The position numbers and the translations under genes were made by a program. A DNA stretch of 64,000 nucleotides. Origin: Muribaculaceae bacterium Isolate-037 (Harlan) (lineage in GTDB: Bacteria > Bacteroidota > Bacteroidia > Bacteroidales > Muribaculaceae). The stretch spans positions 101,547 to 165,546 of the forward strand of contig RIAZ01000008.1 in the NCBI GenBank assembly GCA_003762615.1, read 5' to 3'. This document shows positions 7,364 through 17,861 of this stretch, in pieces. The notes beneath the pieces were generated by a model. It was not told the DNA's origin. It was given only the letters and a program-made list of their open reading frames with translations, and did not search any database. How positions within the stretch are numbered: the stretch's first letter is position 1; each line of letters starts with the position of its first letter.

Positions 7364-10300
7364 TTATTGCTGGTCTCTGCCGTGGCAGTTCTTGTATTTC
7401 TTGCCGCTGCCGCAAGGACAGGGATTATTACGTCCTACTTTCGGCTGTGCCTTCATCGGTTGCTTCGGCTGCTCCTGCTGACGGTTGGTCTGGGCTGCCT
7501 GACGCTGTGCCGTCTCACCGGGGTAGCTGTCGCGGGTTGTGCTATAGTTTGCGTAAGGATTCGGCATTGTCTGAGATGTGTATTCCCTGCGTATCTCCTG
7601 CTGTGCGGCATGACGACGCTGTTCCTGTGCCTCTCTCGCTGCTGCCTCGGCTGCCTTTGCCTCGGCATAGTCGGGCACTGCCAGACGACCACGCATCAGG
7701 GTAGCCACCGACTTGGAGTTCATATCCCAAAGCATCTTCTTCCAAAGCTCGTATGCCTCCAGTTTATAGATCACGAGAGGATCCTTCTGTTCGTAGGATG
7801 CATTCTGCACCGACTTGCGAAGCTCATCCATCTCGCGGAGCTGCTCCTGCCATGCCTTGTCGATTGACGAAAGAAGCACTGTCTTCTCCCACGCTTTCGT
7901 AAGGGCTGCACATCCGTTGTCGTATGCCTCCTTTATGTCGCAACGTATGTTGAACATACGACGTCCGTCGGTCACGGGCACCCCCACAAGACCTGTGGCA
8001 CCTCTCTCCTCTACAAATTCTTTTATATAGGGCATAGCACCCTCTGCCATCTTCTGCTTGTTGCGGGCATAAGTCTGCATGGCCGCCTCTGCAAGCCTAT
8101 CAGTCATGACAGGGGCATCAAGCTTGGCATATTCCTCTTCCGTAAACGGCACCTCGATTGCAAGCGACTTGCGCACTGCCTCGTCAAACTCGCTGAATCC
8201 GCCATCGTAACGACGTGATGCGAGTTCAAGAGACGTCTCATAAATCATATTGGCAATATCCGTGCCGATACGTTCACCCTTGAGTGCGTTCTGACGACGA
8301 CCATATACACCCTTTCTCTGGGCATTCATAACGTCGTCATATTCCACAAGGCGTTTACGGATACCGAAGTTATTCTCCTCGACGCGCTTCTGAGCATTCT
8401 CGATTGAACGGGTCACCATCTTGCTCTCGATCATATCGCCCTCCTGGAATCCGAGTCGGTCAAGAGTCTTGACGATACGCTCGTTGGCAAAGAGACGCAT
8501 AACGGTGTCTTCAAACGACACGAAGAACACGGATGAACCCGGGTCGCCCTGACGTCCGGCACGTCCGCGGAGCTGACGGTCGACGCGACGTGACTCATGA
8601 CGCTCTGTGCCGATGATTGCCAGACCGCCTGCGGCCTTCACTTCCGGCGACAGCTTGATGTCGGTGCCTCGACCTGCCATGTTGGTGGCAATGGTCACGG
8701 TGCCGGTCTTACCTGCCTGAGCCACAATCTCCGCCTCCTTCTGATGGTATTTGGCATTAAGCACCTGGTGAGGAATCTTGCGGAGCTGAAGCATCTTGGA
8801 AAGCAACTCGGAAATCTCCACCGACGTTGTGCCCACGAGCACAGGGCGTCCTGCCTTAACCATATCCTCAACCTCCTGGATAACGGCTGCATATTTCTCC
8901 TTCTTGGTGCGATATACACGGTCGTTCTGGTCGTTACGGATTACGGGGCGATTGGTAGGTATCTCAGTCACCTCAAGTTTATAGATATCGTAGAACTCTC
9001 CAGCCTCCGTCATTGCCGTACCGGTCATACCGGCAAGCTTACGGTACATACGGAAATAGTTCTGGAGTGTGATTGTTGCGTAGGTCTGTGTGGCAGCCTC
9101 AACCTTCACGCCCTCCTTAGCCTCGATAGCCTGGTGAAGACCGTCGCTATAACGACGACCCTCCATGATACGTCCGGTCTGCTCATCGACAATCTTAATC
9201 TTATTGTCGTCGATCACGTATTCCACATCCTTGTCAAACAGGGTATATGCCTTCAGAAGCTGGTTGACGGTATGCACACGCTCCGCCTTGATGGAATAGT
9301 TCTGCAGAAGTGCATCCTTCTTCTCCTGATGTTCCTCCTTTGTGCCCTCCTCATTCTCCACGGCTGAAAGCTGTGCGGCGATATCGGGAAGCACGAAGAA
9401 CTCAGGGTCCTGAGTGGTGCCGGTCAGCACCTCGATACCCTTGTCGGTAAGTTCTATGCTATGGTTCTTCTCATCGATCACGAAGAAAAGCGGCTCAACA
9501 GCCTTCGGCATCTCGCGGTTGTTGTCTGCCATATACTTAGCCTCCACCTTCAGAAGAAGCTGCTTGATACCCTCCTCGCTGAGATAGCGGATAAGAGGAT
9601 TATGCTTCGGCAGACCCTTATAGGCGCGGAATAGCGACAGTCCGCCATCCTCCAGAAGCTGATCGGCGGTAAGTGGTTTCTTACCCTCCTCCTTCTTGTC
9701 GAACTTCGCCACTTTCTCCGGGTCGCCGCTTGTGGCTGCTGCAATCTTATCCTTTGCCTCAAGCAGAAGACCCTGCACGAGCTTACGCTGTGCGTTGACA
9801 ACCTTCTCCACATTCGGCTTGAAATCGTTGAACATCTGGTCGTCGCCCTTAGGCACCGGACCGGATATAATCAACGGCGTGCGGGCATCATCGATAAGAA
9901 CCGAGTCGACCTCATCGACAATGGCATAGTAATGTTCGTCACGCTGCACGAGATCTGAGGTCTGTGTCGCCATGTTGTCGCGAAGATAGTCGAAACCGAA
10001 CTCGTTGTTTGTGCCAAACGTAATGTCGCAACGATAGGCGCGACGACGTTCCTCCGAGTTAGGATCTGTCTTGTCGATACAATCTACGGTAAGACCATGG
10101 AACTGATAGAGAGGACCCATCCACTCCGAGTCACGTTTTGCAAGGTAGTCGTTGACGGTCACCACGTGTACGCCCTCACCCGTCAGTGCGTTGAGGAACA
10201 CAGGGAGTGTAGCCACGAGAGTCTTACCCTCACCGGTCGCCATCTCCGCAATGTTGTTAGAAGCCTTGTCGCCGTTCATTATGCCGTGGAGCACCATGCC

Positions 10301-10840
10301 GCCGATAAGCTGCACATCGTAGTGCACCATGTCCCAAGTCATCTGGTTGCCGCCGGCAAGCCAGCTTGTGCGATAGACAGCCTTGTCGCCTTGTATCGAC
10401 ACGAAATCCTTACCGGCAACGGCAAGATTGCGATCTGCCTCAGTGGCTGTCACCTCGATTGTGTCGTTCTGTGCGAAACGGCGTGCCGTCTCCTTCACCA
10501 CGGCAAACACCTCCGGGAGCACCTCGTCAAGACGGCGTGCATACATCTTGAACATCTCCTCGCGAAGCTCATCGATCTTCTTCCAATAAGGCTCACGCTT
10601 ATCATATTCGAGAGTCTCAAGCTCGGTGCGGATCTCCGCCATCTTATCCTTATACTCCTTTGCCTCGCCACGTATGCCATCGCGTATCACGTCGATTCTG
10701 CCGCGAAGTTCATCGTGTGAAAGCCCAGTCAGCTCATCGCTTATAGGGTTTATCTCTTTTTTGAGGCGATCCCAAAGAGGACGCACTGCGCGCTCGCTCT
10801 GATCGCCGAATATCTTTTTAAGTAGTCCGTTTAATCCCAT
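7364..10840 (-). CDS. secA: preprotein translocase ATPase SecA
   Basis: The 1,158-residue product is the SecA motor that drives unfolded preproteins through SecYEG. Walker A is MATGEGKT with Lys near residue 206, and the DEAD-like motif is [16 protein letters not shown]. Helicase motifs such as [10 protein letters not shown] and [14 protein letters not shown] are present. A C-terminal zinc-binding tail [14 protein letters not shown] is intact; it contacts SecB or lipid in the family. The length is typical of Bacteroidetes SecA. It is the last gene of a minus-strand run that begins with the pseudouridine synthase at 16799 and ends at the hairpin at 7301-7333. Confidence 0.98.
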   Translation of the reverse strand: MGLNGLLKKIFGDQSERAVRPLWDRLKKEINPISDELTGLSHDELRGRIDVIRDGIRGEAKEYKDKMAEIRTELETLEYDKREPYWKKIDELREEMFKMYARRLDEVLPEVFAVVKETARRFAQNDTIEVTATEADRNLAVAGKDFVSIQGDKAVYRTSWLAGGNQMTWDMVHYDVQLIGGMVLHGIMNGDKASNNIAEMATGEGKTLVATLPVFLNALTGEGVHVVTVNDYLAKRDSEWMGPLYQFHGLTVDCIDKTDPNSEERRRAYRCDITFGTNNEFGFDYLRDNMATQTSDLVQRDEHYYAIVDEVDSVLIDDARTPLIISGPVPKGDDQMFNDFKPNVEKVVNAQRKLVQGLLLEAKDKIAAATSGDPEKVAKFDKKEEGKKPLTADQLLEDGGLSLFRAYKGLPKHNPLIRYLSEEGIKQLLLKVEAKYMADNNREMPKAVEPLFFVIDEKNHSIELTDKGIEVLTGTTQDPEFFVLPDIAAQLSAVENEEGTKEEHQEKKDALLQNYSIKAERVHTVNQLLKAYTLFDKDVEYVIDDNKIKIVDEQTGRIMEGRRYSDGLHQAIEAKEGVKVEAATQTYATITLQNYFRMYRKLAGMTGTAMTEAGEFYDIYKLEVTEIPTNRPVIRNDQNDRVYRTKKEKYAAVIQEVEDMVKAGRPVLVGTTSVEISELLSKMLQLRKIPHQVLNAKYHQKEAEIVAQAGKTGTVTIATNMAGRGTDIKLSPEVKAAGGLAIIGTERHESRRVDRQLRGRAGRQGDPGSSVFFVSFEDTVMRLFANERIVKTLDRLGFQEGDMIESKMVTRSIENAQKRVEENNFGIRKRLVEYDDVMNAQRKGVYGRRQNALKGERIGTDIANMIYETSLELASRRYDGGFSEFDEAVRKSLAIEVPFTEEEYAKLDAPVMTDRLAEAAMQTYARNKQKMAEGAMPYIKEFVEERGATGLVGVPVTDGRRMFNIRCDIKEAYDNGCAALTKAWEKTVLLSSIDKAWQEQLREMDELRKSVQNASYEQKDPLVIYKLEAYELWKKMLWDMNSKSVATLMRGRLAVPDYAEAKAAEAAAREAQEQRRHAAQQEIRREYTSQTMPNPYANYSTTRDSYPGETAQRQAAQTNRQQEQPKQPMKAQPKVGRNNPCPCGSGKKYKNCHGRDQQ

Positions 10841-10879
10841 GGATTCTTATGTTTTTTCAATTGGTTGGTGTTTAGATGT

Positions 10880-12463
10880 TCACTTTTTGAGGTTGAGAGG
10901 CTTGGATGCGGATCCATTGGGTGAACGTATTCTCAGCACCTGAGTGACAGTGGGAGCCACGGCTGTCGCATCGACAGGGGTGCCTATTGTGACCGGCTCC
11001 ACGTTTGGTCCCATGATAAACACGGGCGTCTGTACGAGTCCGGAGCGGATTACCTGTGTCTCATTGGGGAATTTCGTATCGTCCACTACCGACCAGCCGG
11101 CATTGAACTCCAATATCACATCGCCACCGGTCTTCGGGTCAGTGCCGAGACGCATTGCCTCCATCGCCGGCAACGACGACGCCATTATGTCGCTCATTGT
11201 AAAGGCATCGCTGACGCCGCTCATCTGCACGAGAAAATCACGCGACGCCTCCGCCACTTCCTTGAGATCGAGTTTGCGCTCCTCTATCTGCTTGCGGTCA
11301 AGATAGACGTGTCCGCCACTGAACGTGTCGACATAATCACCGTTGCCATAGCGGGCGGCGAGATATGAATTAAGCAGCGACAATGCACGCTTTACAGAGA
11401 AGTAGCCTGTCGGAGTACGGTATTTAGCATCATCCTCCACTGCATCGTCGTAGTAGCCTGTAGAAGCCACGTAGACAAGGGTGTTGTTGAGACCGACGTA
11501 TTTGTCGATTGCATCAAACAGACGTGACAACTGCCCGTCAAGACGCAGATAGCTGTCTTCAAGCTCCAGACGGAAATCCCCATCCTTCACGTATTTGTAG
11601 GGGGCGGCGGTATAGCCTATGTTGAGCATGTCGATAGCATCGCCACGGCTCCCTATCTTCAGATCCCGAAGACAGGTTATCGCCACGTCTGTCACCTCTG
11701 TGTTGACCATCGGCGAGGAGATATACATGCGATACACGCTGCGGTCAGCCGTAGGGAAGGTATGCTTGAAATCAAGTATGCGTTTCTGTGCCGGCAGTCC
11801 CGGATATGTGGATAGCGGACGCGACGGCTTCCATTGCATCGTGTCGAGACGCGACGTGATAGGGTCACTGTAGTTGCGCTGTGTCAGCTGCGACGGAGCC
11901 TCACGATAATACGTGGTGGTAGCCCATTTCCCGGTGTTGTCATTAATCCAGAAAGCCGACGTGCCGGCATGACCAGCCATGATGATTGACTGCTGCGGAT
12001 CGGGGGATATGGAATAGACTGCCGCAAGTCCGGCTCCATCTATGGCTATCTCGTCGCTGATGGTAGACAGACGCAAACCGACGGGAGAATATGTCTCGGT
12101 CGTAAAATTACCGATCATGGTGGCATCCTGAAGTGCGGGCACCATGTCGCGCACATTGGGATCATACACCTTTGATGACGTGACCCCGTTATGGCGTGGA
12201 TATCCCCCGGTGTAGATCATCGCGGTGCCGCTCACCTTGTCGAGTCCGTTCACCTTGAAATCCACATCCTTCAGGAAAGCCCCGTCTTTCATGAGCTTGT
12301 TAAACCCCTTTTCGCCAAAAAGGTTCTGTAGATATTCGATATAATCGGTGCGTAGCTGGTCTATCATGATCCCCACGACCAGTTTTGGACGCGAGGCATC
12401 AGCATAGAGCATCGTATTGATGCCCACAAGACCGCATATCACCGATGTAATCAGTCGATTCAT
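10880..12463 (-). CDS. PafA-type alkaline phosphatase-fold protein, predicted inactive
   Basis: The 527-residue secreted product has a signal peptide and clear alkaline phosphatase/PafA family order: KLVVGIMIDQLRTDYI, then IYTGGYPRHNGVT, then AGHAGTSAFWINDNTGKW, then LELEDSYLRLD. Catalytic positions look lost. The segment that normally carries the nucleophilic Thr and a Gly-His reads DKVSGT (75-80). The D-Y-x-G-H metal motif reads AAPYK (286-290). The usual TADH strand end reads VASTG, with Ser334-Thr335 where Asp-His bind zinc. The late zinc His is also not seen. Only the first Asp (Asp35) remains. The gene sits 39 bases upstream of secA and 8 bases after DUF4105. A structural or binding role is inferred. 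Confidence 0.8.
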   Translation of the reverse strand: MNRLITSVICGLVGINTMLYADASRPKLVVGIMIDQLRTDYIEYLQNLFGEKGFNKLMKDGAFLKDVDFKVNGLDKVSGTAMIYTGGYPRHNGVTSSKVYDPNVRDMVPALQDATMIGNFTTETYSPVGLRLSTISDEIAIDGAGLAAVYSISPDPQQSIIMAGHAGTSAFWINDNTGKWATTTYYREAPSQLTQRNYSDPITSRLDTMQWKPSRPLSTYPGLPAQKRILDFKHTFPTADRSVYRMYISSPMVNTEVTDVAITCLRDLKIGSRGDAIDMLNIGYTAAPYKYVKDGDFRLELEDSYLRLDGQLSRLFDAIDKYVGLNNTLVYVASTGYYDDAVEDDAKYRTPTGYFSVKRALSLLNSYLAARYGNGDYVDTFSGGHVYLDRKQIEERKLDLKEVAEASRDFLVQMSGVSDAFTMSDIMASSLPAMEAMRLGTDPKTGGDVILEFNAGWSVVDDTKFPNETQVIRSGLVQTPVFIMGPNVEPVTIGTPVDATAVAPTVTQVLRIRSPNGSASKPLNLKK

Positions 12464-12471
12464 TTACTTTT

Positions 12472-13824
12472 TTACGATTTCTTCTTTATTGTTATTCCGC
12501 GAGCGGATCTACCCTTTCGCGTCGCAGGCGTTCTTACTGTGGAAGAAGACCGCCCATTATTATTATAACTATCTTTGTGGATGATTATTGCATAAGTGGC
12601 TGAAAGTATCAGCGTGATGCCTATAAGCGGGAAGATGGCAGGGTTGCCACTTTGCTGCATGAAGGGCCACACAAGCAACATACAGATGAGAGCAACTATG
12701 TCGCAATAAGCCATCGCCACCGCTGCCGGACGCAACGTGCGCCACCACACACACAACCCGATCACCAGCTGAAGAGGATTGAGCCATATCAGAAGCATAT
12801 TGGGCGATGTTGCCTCATGGCTTGATATAAACACCAGAAATGCCGTCAAAGTTCCCGTTAATCCCAAAAGAGTGAACCACAAGGAATATACCCATTTTAT
12901 TATCCTATTGGTTTTCAAACTATAGGCAGCAAACACAATCGTCAGGACAAATAGTATCCATGCCACTGCCAATGGCGACAACCAAAAGGGAGTCGGACCG
13001 AGCGTCACGTCGCCGTCACCCTCATTGAGCACACGCGTGGCTTTCACGAGCCGTCGCCCGTCAGAGAGTCGCGCTGCTCCCGCCCTCTGCATCATTTCAA
13101 CAGGCACAAACATCTCCTCGCGCCCGGTCACTCCATAGTCGATACCCGAACCCAAGGCAAGGTCGATACCAAACTGATACCACGGATAATTGCGGTTGTA
13201 GGCACGCATCTCATTACGGAACGTTCCGTAGGTGACGCTATCGGGATAGATCACCCGCACATCGTCATAAGCGTCGTCGATCCGGTCAAGGATGCGCGTG
13301 GCACAGTTGTCCTTCACGTAGTTGTAGCGGTAGCGGCGATTCTGCGGCAACGCCTCTGTCTGGAGAAGTGCAAGAAGCCTGTGAGCCTCCTCAGGGGTAA
13401 GATTGAGATCCTGCTCCACCACTCTCGACCCACGTGAGACGTATTCCGGCATAAACCATTCAAACGGATATCCGGCACACAGATAGTCGGTCTCCCCTTT
13501 CACAAACCGGTAGACGAAATTCGGCTCGCGGAAGTTGAACACTCCGTAGTTCCACACAGAGTCTCTCCCCTCTCCTCTCACTCGGATAGCCTCATGACCG
13601 TAAAGTTCATATATTTCCGGACCGGGATAACACGTGATAAGGCTGACCGTCAAAGGCGAATCGGCTTCTCCGGCAGACTTGGCACGGGGCATATCTCCGG
13701 CAGTGACGGCAGTGGCGGGAAGCCACGACAACGCCATGACAATAAGTATTGCCATGGCGCCCGTGATCGTTCGATATATTGACTTTAGTATCAATTCATG
13801 CAAGGATTTATGCATTGCAATCAT
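12472..13824 (-). CDS. DUF4105 domain membrane protein
   Basis: The 450-residue product has an N-terminal hydrophobic segment (about 22-42) that acts as signal or anchor. A periplasmic DUF4105 domain follows, with the motifs YELYGHEAIRV, NYGVFNF and the conserved RYNYVKDNCATRILD, whose Asn-Cys is typical of the family. About five C-terminal membrane segments follow (from PFWLSPLAVAWILFVLTIVF onward), then a basic cytoplasmic tail. DUF4105 resembles NlpC/P60-like cysteine peptidases, so a role in envelope peptide or lipoprotein processing is possible but unproven. It lies between asnS (gap 6 bases) and the phosphatase-fold gene (gap 8 bases), so co-transcription is very likely. Confidence 0.85.
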   Translation of the reverse strand: MIAMHKSLHELILKSIYRTITGAMAILIVMALSWLPATAVTAGDMPRAKSAGEADSPLTVSLITCYPGPEIYELYGHEAIRVRGEGRDSVWNYGVFNFREPNFVYRFVKGETDYLCAGYPFEWFMPEYVSRGSRVVEQDLNLTPEEAHRLLALLQTEALPQNRRYRYNYVKDNCATRILDRIDDAYDDVRVIYPDSVTYGTFRNEMRAYNRNYPWYQFGIDLALGSGIDYGVTGREEMFVPVEMMQRAGAARLSDGRRLVKATRVLNEGDGDVTLGPTPFWLSPLAVAWILFVLTIVFAAYSLKTNRIIKWVYSLWFTLLGLTGTLTAFLVFISSHEATSPNMLLIWLNPLQLVIGLCVWWRTLRPAAVAMAYCDIVALICMLLVWPFMQQSGNPAIFPLIGITLILSATYAIIIHKDSYNNNGRSSSTVRTPATRKGRSARGITIKKKS

Positions 13825-13830
13825 TCGAGA

Positions 13831-15225
13831 TTAAAACTCGCAGTTCTTCGGATAGCGCGGGAAAGGTATCACGTCGCGGATGTTCTGCATACCGGTGACG
13901 AAGAGCACCAGACGCTCGAAACCGAGACCGAAACCGCTGTGAGGAACCGTGCCGTATTTACGGGTGTCCATATACCAGTCCATGCCGGTCAGTCCAAGCT
14001 CCTCTATACGTTTCTGCAGCTTCTCATAATTCTCCTCTCGCTGGCTACCGCCGATAATCTCACCGATTTTCGGGAAAAGCACGTCCATTGCGCGGACAGT
14101 CTTGCCGTCATCGTTGAGCTTCATATAGAACGCCTTTATCTCCTTAGGATAATCGGTCAGGATGACCGGTTTCTTGAAATGCTCCTCCACGAGATAACGC
14201 TCATGCTCCGATGCAAGATCGACGCCCCAATAGACCGGGAACTCGAATTTCTTGCCGCTCTCCTCGAGGATCTTCACGCCCTCGGTGTAAGGTAGACGCA
14301 CGAAATCGTTCTCAACCACAAATTTAAGGCGGTCGATAAGTTCCTTGTCAAAATGGTCGTTGAGGAATTTTATATCATCGGCGCAATGCTCAAGCGCGTA
14401 GGTGATGCAATATTTAATAAACTCCTCGGCGAGATCCATATTGTCGGCTATCTCATAGAATGCCATCTCCGGCTCTATCATCCAGAACTCGGAAAGGTGG
14501 CGCGGCGTATTGGAGTTCTCCGCACGGAATGTCGGTCCGAATGTATAGATCAGACCGAGAGCCGTAGCACCTAACTCACCCTCAAGCTGACCGGAAACGG
14601 TAAGCGATGCGAGTTTGCCGAAGAAATCCTGAGAATAGTCGATATTTCCTGCCTCATCTTTAGGCAAATCGTTGAGAGGAAGCGTGGTCACCTGGAACTG
14701 TGCACCTGCGCCCTCGCAATCCGATGCCGTGATCAGCGGAGTATGGAAATAATAGAATCCTTTATCGTTGAAGAATTTATGTATGGCGTATGCGAGTGCG
14801 TGGCGTATGCGGAGCACGGCACCGAACGTATTGGTGCGCGGACGCAGATGCGCCTTCTCGCGAAGGAATTCAAGAGTATGACCCTTCTTCTGAAGCGGAT
14901 AGTCGCCGGGGGCTGTGCCGTACACTTCAAGCTCACGAGCCTGTACCTCAACCGACTGACCTGCACCCTGAGATGCAACCAACTCCCCCTGCACGTGGAT
15001 GCTCGACCCGGTGGTGATTGCCTTCAGGTCGTCGTCGGAGAATTTAGAAAGGTCAAACACAATCTGAAGATTGTTGATGGTGCTGCCGTCGTTCAATGCC
15101 ACGAACTGCACGTTTTTGTTGCCTCTCCTGGTTCTTACCCAGCCTTTGACATCTACAATCTCACCGGCATGAGATGCGCCTTCCGTGAGAACGGTCTTGA
15201 CTGTCTTTCTTCTTATATCTTCCAT
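13831..15225 (-). CDS. asnS: asparaginyl-tRNA synthetase
   Basis: The 464-residue class II synthetase charges tRNA-Asn in the cytoplasm. An N-terminal OB-fold (residues about 15-105, [19 protein letters not shown]) binds the anticodon. The catalytic domain has motif 2 ([20 protein letters not shown]) and motif 3 ([20 protein letters not shown]). The PRYP ending is typical of AsnS rather than AspS. It is the second gene of the run that leads to secA, 29 bases after the pseudouridine synthase. Confidence 0.97.
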   Translation of the reverse strand: MEDIRRKTVKTVLTEGASHAGEIVDVKGWVRTRRGNKNVQFVALNDGSTINNLQIVFDLSKFSDDDLKAITTGSSIHVQGELVASQGAGQSVEVQARELEVYGTAPGDYPLQKKGHTLEFLREKAHLRPRTNTFGAVLRIRHALAYAIHKFFNDKGFYYFHTPLITASDCEGAGAQFQVTTLPLNDLPKDEAGNIDYSQDFFGKLASLTVSGQLEGELGATALGLIYTFGPTFRAENSNTPRHLSEFWMIEPEMAFYEIADNMDLAEEFIKYCITYALEHCADDIKFLNDHFDKELIDRLKFVVENDFVRLPYTEGVKILEESGKKFEFPVYWGVDLASEHERYLVEEHFKKPVILTDYPKEIKAFYMKLNDDGKTVRAMDVLFPKIGEIIGGSQREENYEKLQKRIEELGLTGMDWYMDTRKYGTVPHSGFGLGFERLVLFVTGMQNIRDVIPFPRYPKNCEF

Positions 15226-15254
15226 CTGTCAAAAAAAATACATTATGAAGGATT

Positions 15255-16799
15255 TTACTCGAAGCTACCCATGCGGAGGAAGTTAACCTCTTCCTGAGTG
15301 AGATAACGCCAGCGTCCACGGGGAAGGTTCTTCTTGGTGAGTCCGGCGAAGTATACGCGGTCAAGCTTGGTGACGCGATAGCCCAGACTCTCGAATATAC
15401 GGCGCACGATACGGTTTCTGCCGCTGTGGATCTCGATGCCTGCCTGATTGCGGTCGGTCTCGCTGACGTAGCTGATTGCATCGGCATGAATCTCCCCATC
15501 CTCAAGCTCGATACCATCGGCGATGCGCTGCATATCCTCCTCGGTGATATCCTTGTCGGTCCACACGTGGTAGATCTTCTTCTTCACAAACTTGGGATGA
15601 GTGAGCTTAGAAGCAAGGTCGCCATCGTTGGTGAGAAGCAGCACGCCCGTAGTGTTGCGGTCAAGGCGTCCTACAGGATAGATACGCTCGCGGCACGCAT
15701 TCTTCACAAGGTCAAGCACGGTGAGGCGTCCGTTGGGGTCATCGCTAGTGGTCACGCAGTCTTTCGGCTTGTTGAGAAGCACGTAGCACTTGCGCTCCGG
15801 AGTCACCACCTTATCATCATATTCCACCACGTCATCATGTGAGATCTTGGTTCCGAGTTCAGTGACAACCTCTCCATTTACCTTCACGAGACCCTGTGTG
15901 ATGAATTCATCAGCTTCACGACGTGAGCAAATGCCGGCATTTGCCATAAATTTGTTAAGACGGATCTGTTCGTTGGGATCGATATCCTCAAGTATGTAGT
16001 CCACCTGTTTCGGACGCGGAGTGAACATCTTGTTGTTTTGAGGCTTGCGGAATCCTCCCTGGTTGCGGTTGTTATAGCCACCCTGGTTGCGGTTGTTGTA
16101 GCCGCCCTGGTTACGGTTGTTGTAGCCGCCCTGGTTGGGACGCTGCTGGTAGCCACCCTGGTTGCGGTTGTTGTAGCCGCCCTGGTTGCGGTTGTTGTTG
16201 TAGCCGCCCTGGTTAGGACGCTGCTGGTAGCCACCCTGGTTGCGGTTGTTGTTATAGCCACCCTGGTTGAGACGCTGCTGATAGCCACCCTGGTTGCGGT
16301 TGTTGTAGCCGCCCTGGTTGGGACGCTGCTGGTAGCCACCCTGGTTGCGGTTGTTGTAGCCGCCCTGATTACGATTATTGTAATTATTCTGACGCGGCTG
16401 ATAATTGCCCTGACGCGGCTGATAACCTTGACGCGGCTGATAGCCTCCCTCTGCATTCTGATGGAAGCCGGTCTCAGAAGCACCTTCAGTCTTCTCTCCT
16501 TCGCCATCGGAAGCGGCGGGACGCTGCTGATAATTCTGCTGATAAGCGGGACGGTCGTAATGGTTGTTGTAGTTATTTCTGCCATATCCCATCGGACGCT
16601 GCTGATAACCATACTGTCTCTGCTGGTAACCTTGACGGTCGCCATACTGACGGTTGGCAGGCTGACGTTCGCCGGAAGCGTTGTCATCGTTAGGGTAATT
16701 CACTTTCTCATAGCGGTTTTCTGAATCTCCGCTCTCTGCATTCCCGACAGTGGGTGCTACGCCGATTCTCGGCCGTTTTGGTTTCTTTTCTGATTCCAT
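15255..16799 (-). CDS. RsuA/RluB-family rRNA pseudouridine synthase with Gly/Asn/Gln-rich N-terminus
   Basis: The 514-residue product modifies uridine to pseudouridine in rRNA, probably large-subunit RNA by similarity to RluB. The C-terminal half is standard: an S4 RNA-binding domain (IRLNKFMANAGICSRREADEF) and a catalytic domain with GRLDRNTTGVLLLTNDGD, in which Asp380 is the expected catalytic residue. The first 250 residues are low complexity, with about a dozen units related to GGYNNRNQ and GGYQQRPNQ. This arginine-glycine-asparagine tail resembles RNA-binding disordered tails. It heads the run to secA, after a leader of roughly 195 bases. Confidence 0.9.
   Translation of the reverse strand: MESEKKPKRPRIGVAPTVGNAESGDSENRYEKVNYPNDDNASGERQPANRQYGDRQGYQQRQYGYQQRPMGYGRNNYNNHYDRPAYQQNYQQRPAASDGEGEKTEGASETGFHQNAEGGYQPRQGYQPRQGNYQPRQNNYNNRNQGGYNNRNQGGYQQRPNQGGYNNRNQGGYQQRLNQGGYNNNRNQGGYQQRPNQGGYNNNRNQGGYNNRNQGGYQQRPNQGGYNNRNQGGYNNRNQGGYNNRNQGGFRKPQNNKMFTPRPKQVDYILEDIDPNEQIRLNKFMANAGICSRREADEFITQGLVKVNGEVVTELGTKISHDDVVEYDDKVVTPERKCYVLLNKPKDCVTTSDDPNGRLTVLDLVKNACRERIYPVGRLDRNTTGVLLLTNDGDLASKLTHPKFVKKKIYHVWTDKDITEEDMQRIADGIELEDGEIHADAISYVSETDRNQAGIEIHSGRNRIVRRIFESLGYRVTKLDRVYFAGLTKKNLPRGRWRYLTQEEVNFLRMGSFE
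16040..16450. repeat. in-gene tandem repeat encoding GGYNNRNQ/GGYQQRPNQ units
   Basis: Units of 24-51 bases built on CCACCCTGGTTGCGGTTGTT recur head to tail inside the pseudouridine synthase gene. Copies are nearly identical at the DNA level, so copy number probably changes by slippage. All changes keep the reading frame, since units are multiples of three. Confidence 0.85.
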
Positions 16800-17056
16800 C
16801 TTGACAAATTTCTGTTTCTTTTTTTCTTATCCGGTCAAAACTATGCCCTCACGGCAGCCGACCTCAGAAAGGGTTATTATGTATTTTATTTGAGTTTTTG
16901 ATTGGTGTCTCAATAATATTAATTGGCTATATATCAATTAATCTGTGTGAACGACATCAACAATTGAAGCAATGAAGTCGCAGATGCGCCTCATATTGGC
17001 GCAAAATTAATAAAAAAATTTCAAAACAAAATAGTTTTCTCGAATAAATTTAAATA
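16800..17056 (-). promoter_or_regulatory. leader and -7 box upstream of the pseudouridine synthase
   Basis: CAAAATTA at 17002-17009 reads TAATTTTG on the minus strand, a good -7 box; a CAAA at 17027-17030 is a -33 box at 17 rather than 20 bases. The transcript would start near 16995 and carry a leader of about 195 bases. No known riboswitch pattern was recognised in it. Confidence 0.5.
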
Positions 17057-17090
17057 TCAGGCAGCTGAGATCGTAATCTCAGCTGCCTGA
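17057..17090. terminator. strong hairpin downstream of adk
   Basis: Perfect 15-base arms (17057-17071 and 17076-17090) enclose the tetraloop CGTA. The hairpin lies after the adk stop on the minus strand. There is no strong T run, so it may be a terminator or an RNA 3' end protector. Confidence 0.65.
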
Positions 17091-17097
17091 ATGGTCT

Positions 17098-17165
17098 TTA
17101 TTGTCTTTACTGTCATTATTGACATTACTGACATTATCGACATTAATGTCAGTTTGTCAATCACA
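17098..17165. repeat. degenerate tandem repeat after adk
   Basis: About six degenerate 10-12 bp units of the type TTACTGACAT / TTATCGACAT fill the space between the hairpin and the adk stop codon. Confidence 0.55.
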
Positions 17166-17178
17166 ATTTGACGCTATA

Positions 17179-17766
17179 TTATTTGCGTGGTGCGCCTGTG
17201 ATTTTCTCCAATCCCTTGGCTATATCGTTGAAGATATCATCCACTACGCCGCTTCCATTGACAGGGAGATACTTCCCTTCGTTATGGTAGTAATCGCGGA
17301 GCGGGGATGTCTGGTTGTGGTAAACGTCAAGACGTTTCTTGATGGTGTCGATATTGTCGTCAGCACGCCCTGTCTCCTTGCCACGGTTGAGCATACGCTC
17401 CACAAGTTCCTCCTCCGGCACTTCAAGACCGACAACGGCATGAAGCTCCGTGCCTCGCTTTGCCAAAAGCTCCTTCAATGCCTCTGCCTGCGGGATAGTG
17501 CGTGGGAAACCATCAAAGATAACCCCCTTCTTTCCCTTAGCATCCTTTTCAAGGACGTCATCAAGTATGCTTATCATAAGCTCATCGGGAATAAGTTGTC
17601 CCTGAGAGATAAACTCCTGTGCCACCTTCCCAAGATCTGTACCACGTTTGATGTGATCACGAAGAACTTCTCCCGTAGAAATATGGAATAGTCCGAATTC
17701 ATCAATTAGTTTTGCACTTTGTGTCCCTTTGCCACTGCCGGGAGCACCGAATAATACCAGATTCAT
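17179..17766 (-). CDS. adk: adenylate kinase
   Basis: The 195-residue cytoplasmic enzyme interconverts ATP plus AMP and two ADP. The P-loop is GAPGSGKGTQ near the N-terminus, the AMP-binding region is STGEVLRDHI, and FDGFPRTIPQAEAL is the family signature. The LID is short (ETGRADDNIDTIKKR) and lacks the zinc-binding cysteines, as expected for a short-form adenylate kinase. It lies 95 bases after hpt on the same strand, which joins two purine-nucleotide enzymes. The intervening gap has GTTTATGGTTTAAGG sequence related to the elements at 1-116 and 56897-57060. Confidence 0.97.
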   Translation of the reverse strand: MNLVLFGAPGSGKGTQSAKLIDEFGLFHISTGEVLRDHIKRGTDLGKVAQEFISQGQLIPDELMISILDDVLEKDAKGKKGVIFDGFPRTIPQAEALKELLAKRGTELHAVVGLEVPEEELVERMLNRGKETGRADDNIDTIKKRLDVYHNQTSPLRDYYHNEGKYLPVNGSGVVDDIFNDIAKGLEKITGAPRK

Positions 17767-17861
17767 ATAGTTTATGGTTTAAGGTTTATACTTTATAGTG
17801 GAGAGTGGAGAGCCATTTTATCTACTCTTTTTATCGAGATACAGAGACCGATCCGGAAGAC

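Noticed and set aside
8597..9367. Long plus-strand open frames over secA (also 10097-10720) and over rluB-like and asnS genes.
   Set aside because: They are antisense shadows of well-identified conserved genes.
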